A DNA stretch of 17,365 nt from UBA9642 sp964545585 (GTDB taxonomy: Archaea; Nanobdellota; Nanobdellia; Woesearchaeales; UBA9642): assembly GCA_964545585.1 (NCBI GenBank), contig CAZJFT010000020.1:1-17365 (forward strand). The letters run 5' to 3'. Under the pieces are notes generated by a model that did not search any database, was not told where the DNA came from, and worked only from the letters and a program-made list of their open reading frames with translations. This document shows, one piece after another, positions 12,701-17,365 of the stretch (within the stretch, counting starts at the first letter, position 1; each line of letters opens with the position of its first letter). The position numbers and the translations under genes were made by a program.

Positions 12701-12904
12701 CTACTTCCTTTCCATGTACCCGCATTTCCCGCATGTCCATCTATCCTTGTGGTTTGCCATTAATACTGAACATTTTGGGCATGTCTTGTTTTTTCTTTTT
12801 ACTGTATTTCCAGAAACTTCATACACTTTGTACATATGATACTGTTTTCCTTTCTTTACTGGTCCGCCGCCTTTTGGCGCCTTTGCTGCTGGTTTAGCTG
12901 CCAT
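12701..12904 (-). CDS. rps27ae: 30S ribosomal protein S27ae
   Basis: Zinc-ribbon protein of the archaeal/eukaryotic small ribosomal subunit, 67 residues. Zinc ligands are Cys42, Cys45 (CPKC), Cys58 and Cys61 (CGKC), with the family ending CGYMERK. The N-terminal 20 residues are an Ala/Lys/Pro/Gly-rich extension (MAAKPAAKAPKGGG) longer than in many archaeal S27ae, probably a disordered rRNA-binding tail. ATG 12904 has the ribosome binding site AAGGTGATT. It is the last gene of the PIN-rpo7-spt4-rps24e-rps27ae operon. Confidence 0.96.
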   Translation of the reverse strand: MAAKPAAKAPKGGGPVKKGKQYHMYKVYEVSGNTVKRKNKTCPKCSVLMANHKDRWTCGKCGYMERK

Positions 12905-12938
12905 AATTAATCACCTTTGAAATATTATTTTTTTAAAT

Positions 12939-13295
12939 CTATTTTTTCTTCTTCTTTGCTGCAGGAGCTGCTGCCTGTTTTGCTGCCTTAGCCTTCTCTT
13001 TCTCTGCTGTCTGCTCTGCTTTTGTCAGATGCCTCAACAATACGTGCTTGTTCTCTATGTTTTTCATTGTTGCTTCATCATCATAAACGTATCCAGTGAT
13101 TATTGCTCTTTCTGAGCCGTAATCGGTGTTTATCTTCCTGACGGCTGTCAAGTTGTCCTTGCTTGACAGCTTTTTGCATAATTCTTTCATCATATCTATC
13201 CTTGATGGCGTCTTCCCCTGAAATATTATCTTTGCTTCGAAGTATGACCTCTTCATCAATGGTTCTTTATCCTGTTTTAGTACTTCAATATCCAT
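12939..13295 (-). CDS. rps24e: 30S ribosomal protein S24e
   Basis: Small-subunit protein shared by archaea and eukaryotes, 118 residues. The core matches the family: MDIEVLKQDKEPLMKRSYFEAKI, given here in parts (EVLKQDKEPL and RSYFEAKI), followed by GKTPSRIDMMKELC and SERAIITGYVYDDEATM. The C-terminal 25 residues are an Ala/Lys tail (KAAKQAAAPAAKKKKK) probably contacting rRNA. The ribosome binding site GAGGTAA overlaps the final codons of spt4, so the genes are tightly coupled. Confidence 0.96.
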   Translation of the reverse strand: MDIEVLKQDKEPLMKRSYFEAKIIFQGKTPSRIDMMKELCKKLSSKDNLTAVRKINTDYGSERAIITGYVYDDEATMKNIENKHVLLRHLTKAEQTAEKEKAKAAKQAAAPAAKKKKK

Positions 13296-13299
13296 TTTT

Positions 13300-13485
13300 T
13301 TACCTCACTTTGATTGCGTATTCTCCCTTGACATCGACGTTTATTTTCTGTGCGATGGTTGATCTTGCCGGGTCGACGAAATATATCCTTCCCTGCCAAT
13401 TAGTTGAAAATTGATTCTTCTTGCATACAGGGCAGACCTCTCCCTCTACAAATATCTTGCATTTCTTACATGCTTTCTTCTTCAT
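13300..13485 (-). CDS. spt4: transcription elongation factor Spt4 (RpoE'')
   Basis: Partner of Spt5 that binds the RNA polymerase clamp and promotes processivity. 61 residues, the usual archaeal length. The zinc site is Cys6, Cys9, Cys18 and Cys21, followed by the Spt4 signature FSTNWQGRIYFVDPARSTIA, which contacts Spt5. The ATG overlaps the rpo7 stop in an ATGA junction, and AAGGTG inside the rpo7 end serves as ribosome binding site. Spt5 is not in this window. Confidence 0.96.
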   Translation of the reverse strand: MKKKACKKCKIFVEGEVCPVCKKNQFSTNWQGRIYFVDPARSTIAQKINVDVKGEYAIKVR

Positions 13486-14060
13486 TTTGCACCTTTCTTA
13501 TCTTCTTTTTCAGCCTTTTCCGGTGTTTTTGTCTCTTCATCTATCCATTCATCCTTGCCTAATCCTGGTTGTCTCATAGTCAATCCGATCTTCGGATTCT
13601 GCAAGTCCTTGTATGATACTGCGATTATTCTTGCCTTGCATACGTCACCGGTCTTTAATGTGTGTTTGGAATTTTTTCCTAGCAAGACACCATCTTTGCT
13701 GTAGCTCACGAAGTCATTCATCGTCTGGCTTATGTGTATCATGCCTTCTATCGGGCCTATGTTTATGAATGCGCCGAAATCTGCAACATTAGTCACTTTT
13801 CCTACGACTATTTCTTGCATCTCTGGCTTGAATGTCAATAATGTGAATTCCACGTTGTAATGTGCTGATCCGTCTCCGGGGAGTATTATCCCTTGGCCCA
13901 CTTTATTAACTTCTGATACGTCTATGACGAATCCTAAGTCAGGATTTATGTATCCATTGAACTTCTTCTTGATTTCCTGCACCACTGCAAGATTCGTATC
14001 CTCTTCAAAACTTGATGGCGGCACCCTTATAAAGTCTTGGACCTTTGTTTTATAGTACAT
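13482..14060 (-). CDS. rpo7: DNA-directed RNA polymerase subunit Rpo7 (RpoE1/E')
   Basis: Stalk subunit that pairs with Rpo4 and binds emerging RNA; homologue of eukaryotic Rpb7. 192 residues. The N-terminal domain begins MYYKTKVQDFIRVPPSSF and contains VVQEIKKKFNGYINPDLGF. The S1 RNA-binding domain shows GKVTNVADFGAFINIG, GMIHISQ and KARIIAVSY. The C-terminal 30 residues are a Lys/Glu tail (TPEKAEKEDKKGAK). Ribosome binding site GAGGTAA overlaps the PIN gene stop. Conserved archaeal neighbourhood: PIN, rpo7, spt4, rps24e, rps27ae. Confidence 0.97.
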   Translation of the reverse strand: MYYKTKVQDFIRVPPSSFEEDTNLAVVQEIKKKFNGYINPDLGFVIDVSEVNKVGQGIILPGDGSAHYNVEFTLLTFKPEMQEIVVGKVTNVADFGAFINIGPIEGMIHISQTMNDFVSYSKDGVLLGKNSKHTLKTGDVCKARIIAVSYKDLQNPKIGLTMRQPGLGKDEWIDEETKTPEKAEKEDKKGAK

Positions 14061-14064
14061 TTTT

Positions 14065-14460
14065 TTACCTCATGATGATTTTTCTATTCAGTGTTATTAT
14101 CCTTATTTTAGGAAATTTGTGCTTTAAAAGCCTTTTTAACGCCTTATCCTGTGTGCAGACTGTGTCTGAATCAGTGATATTGCTTAAGATTATCTCATCA
14201 ATATAACTGTTTTCTGTGGAGGAATTTTTAAGGGTTTTTAAGTTTTTTTGTTTTATAAGCTTAAGGGCTATTTTTGCGTTGCCACTATCCTTTCCTTTGC
14301 CTATGGCGATATTTGACAATTCATCTATAGTCTCCTTGAATATGCATAGCTGATAAGGTGTTGTCATTAGGCGCTTTATTTCTTCAAATATGTCAATCTT
14401 GTTCTGTCCGGGAATCATCAAAAAATTCGTATCAATTATGACCCTTATTTTTTGCATCAT
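14065..14460 (-). CDS. PIN-domain protein (Fcf1/Utp24-like)
   Basis: Putative Mg-dependent ribonuclease, about 131 residues. PIN acidic residues: Asp10 in VIIDTNFLM, a Glu in the segment FKETIDEL (43-47), Asp97/Asp99 in ITDSDTV and Asp105 in TQDKAL. The position just upstream of rpo7 is the conserved place of the archaeal Fcf1-like PIN protein, whose eukaryotic homologues act in pre-rRNA processing; that role is inferred here. Starts ATGATG (14460 or 14457) lie 26-28 nt after a TATA box, so this is probably the leaderless first gene of the operon. There is no partner antitoxin, which argues against a VapC toxin. Confidence 0.87.
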   Translation of the reverse strand: MMQKIRVIIDTNFLMIPGQNKIDIFEEIKRLMTTPYQLCIFKETIDELSNIAIGKGKDSGNAKIALKLIKQKNLKTLKNSSTENSYIDEIILSNITDSDTVCTQDKALKRLLKHKFPKIRIITLNRKIIMR

Positions 14461-14483
14461 TATGTCAAGAAGAAAAAAAAGCT

Positions 14484-14492
14484 ATTTATAAA
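14484..14492 (-). promoter_or_regulatory. promoter of the PIN-rpo7-spt4-rps24e-rps27ae operon
   Basis: On the minus strand TTTATAAAT is centred about 26 nt before 14462, adjacent to the ATGATG start. No ribosome binding site is present. Confidence 0.6.
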
Positions 14493-14522
14493 GGTTTATG
14501 TAATTGTTCCATTCGAGCATAT

Positions 14523-15701
14523 TTATGTTTTTTCATGTTTATGTTTTTTCAAGTCCTTCTTCCGTCCATACCTGATGTTTTTTATTGCATCAAAGAATCT
14601 ATCCATCCTCTTGATTCTTTCCTCTTCGAATAATTCCATAGCCCATGCAGCAAGCAATGATATCAAGAGAATGTAAAGCATCATTATGTTCAAGTCATTC
14701 ACCAATAGGTTTTTGCTTGAGAAGACGAGCAATGCTGCCCCGAATACCATACCTTTAGGTGCGAGGGTTAGCAATAGCTTATTCTGTATTGAATAGTTCC
14801 TGTACGCGATACTTATAACTATTAACCTGATCAGGATGTATACTAAGAATATCACTAATGCATTCCATAACAATGTCATATCCATATTAAAGGTTATTAT
14901 GAACCCTATCATTATGAATATCAATATCTCCAGGCTCTTGAATATGAAGGGGCTGAATGTGTTCATCTCAGATTTCTTTCTCACGTAACTATTGCCGAAC
15001 ATTACTCCGAATATCATTATAGCAAGCAATCCGAATCCATTGAGATACTCTGCAAGAAGAAAAGTCAGGTATGCCGTGCTGATAAGCATCAGTTCATGAA
15101 TCCATGTTATCTTGTTGGGTTTTAGCAGCTTGAATATTATTATTGAGACAAAAATACCCACTCCTAATCCTATCAATATATGTTGGATGAAATCTGCAGT
15201 ATTGTTCATCATGTCTCCTTTTAATCCTACAAAGTATATCAGGCTGAATGCGAAAAGTATTATCAGAGGGTTTGCAAGGTCTCCCTCTTGCCTTAACTCA
15301 TCAACCATGAAGTATTCTACTGCAGTCAGGACTATGGCGAATATTATTGCTTGCAATGCAGTGATATTGAGAAGCGATGCTGTCAGTATGCTTATTATAA
15401 AGATATTAATTATTAACATGATTATCAGTATATTGAACGGCTTATGATGTTTTATGTTCTCTGGAGTGATTCTCATGCTCAATTCAAACGCTAGAGTTAT
15501 GAGCAACAGGCTTGCAAGATTATTTATCAGGAATAAGTCTAATTTCCCGCCCAGTATAGCAAATAATGCTATCCCTGAAAGTATCAATGCTATCTTGTAG
15601 AAACTCTTAGAACCTTCTGCCTTCCTTCTCAGATAAAGCACCAGTAACCCGAACCCTAATATTATCGCAAGATATAACAATTGGACAATATCAACTAGCA
15701 T
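14523..15701 (-). CDS. cation/proton antiporter (CPA family)
   Basis: Membrane protein of 392 residues with about 11-12 hydrophobic helices, resembling Na+(K+)/H+ exchangers of the CPA1/CPA2 (NhaP/Kef) type. Recognisable parts are the repeated long helices, FELSMRITPENIKHH after the third helix, LNGFGLLAIMIFGVMFGN in the middle, and LAPKGMVFGAALLVFSS near 310-326, which corresponds to the GPRG-V region of CPA1 exchangers. There is no C-terminal TrkA domain; the protein ends in a short Lys/His-rich tail. ATG 15701 is chosen because GAGGTG lies four bases upstream; TTG 15704 would be too close. The final codons contain a 14-nt direct repeat that encodes the K-H-rich end. It is not part of the downstream operon, which has its own promoter. 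Confidence 0.86.
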   Translation of the reverse strand: MLVDIVQLLYLAIILGFGLLVLYLRRKAEGSKSFYKIALILSGIALFAILGGKLDLFLINNLASLLLITLAFELSMRITPENIKHHKPFNILIIMLIINIFIISILTASLLNITALQAIIFAIVLTAVEYFMVDELRQEGDLANPLIILFAFSLIYFVGLKGDMMNNTADFIQHILIGLGVGIFVSIIIFKLLKPNKITWIHELMLISTAYLTFLLAEYLNGFGLLAIMIFGVMFGNSYVRKKSEMNTFSPFIFKSLEILIFIMIGFIITFNMDMTLLWNALVIFLVYILIRLIVISIAYRNYSIQNKLLLTLAPKGMVFGAALLVFSSKNLLVNDLNIMMLYILLISLLAAWAMELFEEERIKRMDRFFDAIKNIRYGRKKDLKKHKHEKT

Positions 15702-15773
15702 CAAACACCTCTTTTATCAGTTTTTAACTATTGCCTTGTCTGAATCCGGATTTTTCATTTATTAAGTTTACTG

Positions 15774-15794
15774 AAATGATAAACTATTAAAATA
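15774..15794 (+). promoter_or_regulatory. cca promoter
   Basis: AATGATAAACTATTAAAAT has its A/T core centred about 26 nt before ATG 15815, consistent with a leaderless transcript. The box is nearly identical to the orphan box at 2175-2195. Confidence 0.5.
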
Positions 15795-15814
15795 GCCATG
15801 ACAGGATTCTATAT

Positions 15815-17131
15815 ATGGATAGTGCTAAACTTAAGAGGATTAATTCTATTATTGAGGATGTGAAATCACGCGTGAGACCGGACAATTCCATATTGAAGAA
15901 TGTGGGTCTGGCTGTGAAAAAAATAAATGATTCCATAACAGAATCAGGTATTGATGCAGAATGCATGAAAGGCGGGAGCATAGCCAAGAATACCTTCTTG
16001 AGGCATGACCATGATGTTGATCTTTTCGTCAGATTTGCATTGAAGTATCCTGATGAAAAATTATCAGACATGCTTCAAGAAGTCTTGAAGAAGGCATTTA
16101 CTAAAAATTCTATACGACGCATACATGGAAGCAGGGATTATTATCAATTCACGTTGAAGGGTCTTGATTACGAGATAATACCTGTACTTAAGATACATAA
16201 ATCCAATTTCCATGAATCAAAAAACATCACTGATTTCAGTCCGTTGCATGTCGAATGGACTGGCAGCAAGATTATGATGCATCCTGAATTGGCTGATGAG
16301 ATACGTGTGGCTAAACAGTTCTGCAAGGCAAACGGCGTATATGGTGCAGAGTCTTATATCAATGGATTTTCAGGCCATATAGTTGACATATTGGTTATAC
16401 ATTACGGTTCATTCCTTTCTCTTATAAAAAAATTTGCGAGCATAGAAGAAATATCTTTGCAGAAACCTATAATAATCGATACGGATAATTTGTTGAGGGA
16501 TCCAATCAAGCAGCTTAACAAGAGCAAAATAACTCCTTTGATAATAATAGATCCCATACAATCAGAGAGGAATGCGGCGGCAGCATTGAGCAAAGAGAAG
16601 CTCGTGATGTTCATCGATTCCTGCAAGAGGTTTATGGATTCACCTTCTGAAGATTTTTTCGAGGTAAAAAGATTCGATCTTGAGAAAAAAATTTCGGAGC
16701 TGAAGAGATCTATAAAAAAATCTAAGATTATAGTCATAAAAATTTCGACTCTAGACGGAAGCAAGGATATCGTCGGGACGAAAGCGTATAAAGTTTATGA
16801 GGATTTGATTAAACAATTATTGTTGAATGATTTTAAGGTTTTGGATAGTGCATGGGATTTTGATTTTGAAAAGAGAAATTCTTTTATAATATATGTTTTC
16901 GAAAAGGAGAGCCTGTCAGATAGCGTCGAGCGTCAGGGCCCTCCATTGAGTGCTAAGGGTGACGTGCAAAAATTCAGGGAAAAGCATAAGACGACTAAAG
17001 TCAAAGGGAATAGGATTTATGCGACTGTTAAAAGAAAGTATGTCGCTCCAGAGAGATTGTTGAAGGATCTTTTCTTGGAGAAATATATTTCAGGCAGGGT
17101 AAGAAAAATATCTATAGAAAGGATAATATGA
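15815..17131 (+). CDS. cca: CCA-adding enzyme (archaeal class I tRNA nucleotidyltransferase)
   Basis: Adds or repairs the 3' CCA of tRNAs from CTP and ATP without a nucleic-acid template. 438 residues, the usual archaeal length. The catalytic motif GGSIAKNTFLRHDHDVDLF begins at residue 53, with Ser55 and the metal ligands Asp67 and Asp69. The central domain shows VAKQFCKANGVYGAESYI and FSGHIVDILVIHYGSF, typical of archaeal CCA enzymes, and IDPIQSERNAAAALS precedes the tail/body region. The C-terminal part ends in basic segments suited to tRNA binding. A leaderless start is likely. It is functionally required in this genome because the tRNA-Thr in this window lacks an encoded CCA. Confidence 0.96.
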   Translation: MDSAKLKRINSIIEDVKSRVRPDNSILKNVGLAVKKINDSITESGIDAECMKGGSIAKNTFLRHDHDVDLFVRFALKYPDEKLSDMLQEVLKKAFTKNSIRRIHGSRDYYQFTLKGLDYEIIPVLKIHKSNFHESKNITDFSPLHVEWTGSKIMMHPELADEIRVAKQFCKANGVYGAESYINGFSGHIVDILVIHYGSFLSLIKKFASIEEISLQKPIIIDTDNLLRDPIKQLNKSKITPLIIIDPIQSERNAAAALSKEKLVMFIDSCKRFMDSPSEDFFEVKRFDLEKKISELKRSIKKSKIIVIKISTLDGSKDIVGTKAYKVYEDLIKQLLLNDFKVLDSAWDFDFEKRNSFIIYVFEKESLSDSVERQGPPLSAKGDVQKFREKHKTTKVKGNRIYATVKRKYVAPERLLKDLFLEKYISGRVRKISIERII

Positions 17132-17162
17132 AATGGAGATGCTCTGAAAGGTAAAGAACAAT

Positions 17163-17365
17163 ATGAAAGAATCAGCGCAAGACAAAAAATATATTTTCAG
17201 TAAGGATTGCGTAATTATTTTTGCCGTCGGAGTAATTTTCACACTCATATCTTTTCTCCTAGATTCATATGTAGTTATATTTATGTCTCTCATCCAGAAC
17301 ATCTTCTTCATTGATCTTTTTAGGATGCTGACCCTGATAGGAGATATAGAGTTTTTCATACCTAT
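17163..17365 (+). CDS. integral membrane protein, N-terminal part only
   Basis: The ORF runs from ATG 17163 to the window end, 67 codons. An in-frame stop at 17151 fixes the start region; it begins 31 nt after cca, so co-transcription is likely. One clear transmembrane helix (VIIFAVGVIFTLISFLL) is followed by a segment IQNIFFIDLFRMLTLIGDI and a second hydrophobic stretch. The layout recalls the start of small PAP2-type phosphatases, but the catalytic region is outside the window, so no family is claimed. Confidence 0.65.
   Translation, partial: MKESAQDKKYIFSKDCVIIFAVGVIFTLISFLLDSYVVIFMSLIQNIFFIDLFRMLTLIGDIEFFIP

Noticed and set aside
14065..14460. PIN protein as a VapC-type toxin
   Set aside because: No small antitoxin gene is adjacent; the position upstream of rpo7 in a housekeeping operon fits the conserved Fcf1-like protein.
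14523..14556. 14-nt direct repeat of TTTATGTTTTTTCA
   Set aside because: It encodes the repetitive Lys/His end of the antiporter and its stop codon; no CRISPR-like series or insertion boundary.

Overview
The window comes from an AT-rich archaeal chromosome. Archaeal markers are the RNA polymerase subunit Rpo7 (RpoE1), Spt4, ribosomal proteins S24e and S27ae, the archaeal repair protein NreA, a class I CCA-adding enzyme, GGTG-type ribosome binding sites and many TATA boxes about 26 nt upstream of leaderless start codons. A gyrB of bacterial origin, a tubulin-like FtsZ, compact proteins, a stand-alone SET protein and a D-Ala-D-Ala-ligase-like ATP-grasp enzyme suggest a DPANN lineage, perhaps Woesearchaeota or Pacearchaeota. 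That placement is inference.

Layout. 1-1860 (-): gyrB, cut at its 3' end. 1861-2433: an AT-rich divergent intergenic region full of short palindromes. 2434-5609 (+): an ATP-grasp ligase and two tandem, homologous Fem/DUF2156-type acyltransferases. 5610-5704 (-): an intron-containing tRNA-Thr(CGU) with a partial copy of its 5' end just upstream. 5810-7617 (-): four genes transcribed in the order site-2-protease-like metalloprotease, SET methyltransferase, charged helical protein, 51-residue zinc ribbon. 7749-9149 (+): a membrane/coiled-coil protein with an Ada-like zinc tail and a small unknown protein. 9153-10337 (-): nreA. 10463-10996 (+): a winged-helix regulator. 11352-12401 (+): ftsZ, with structured DNA or RNA on both sides. 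14460-12701 (-): the conserved PIN-rpo7-spt4-rps24e-rps27ae operon. 14523-15701 (-): a cation/proton antiporter. 15815-17131 (+): cca, followed by a membrane protein cut by the window end.

The most unusual element is the ftsZ upstream region (11136-11223). It holds three consecutive hairpins with different but self-complementary arms and one identical six-base loop, TTGGCG. This pattern of variable stems and an invariant loop suggests a protein-binding RNA, either a leader or a decoy-type small RNA, or a DNA operator array. Two TATA boxes are placed to start transcription just before this array and again after it. Downstream of ftsZ, a further hairpin followed by T9 presents a C-rich loop complementary over 7 nt to the ftsZ ribosome binding site. 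Second in interest are the ATP-grasp plus tandem DUF2156 cluster, which may be an aminoacyl-transfer or peptide-ligation pathway, and the odd tRNA-Thr locus.
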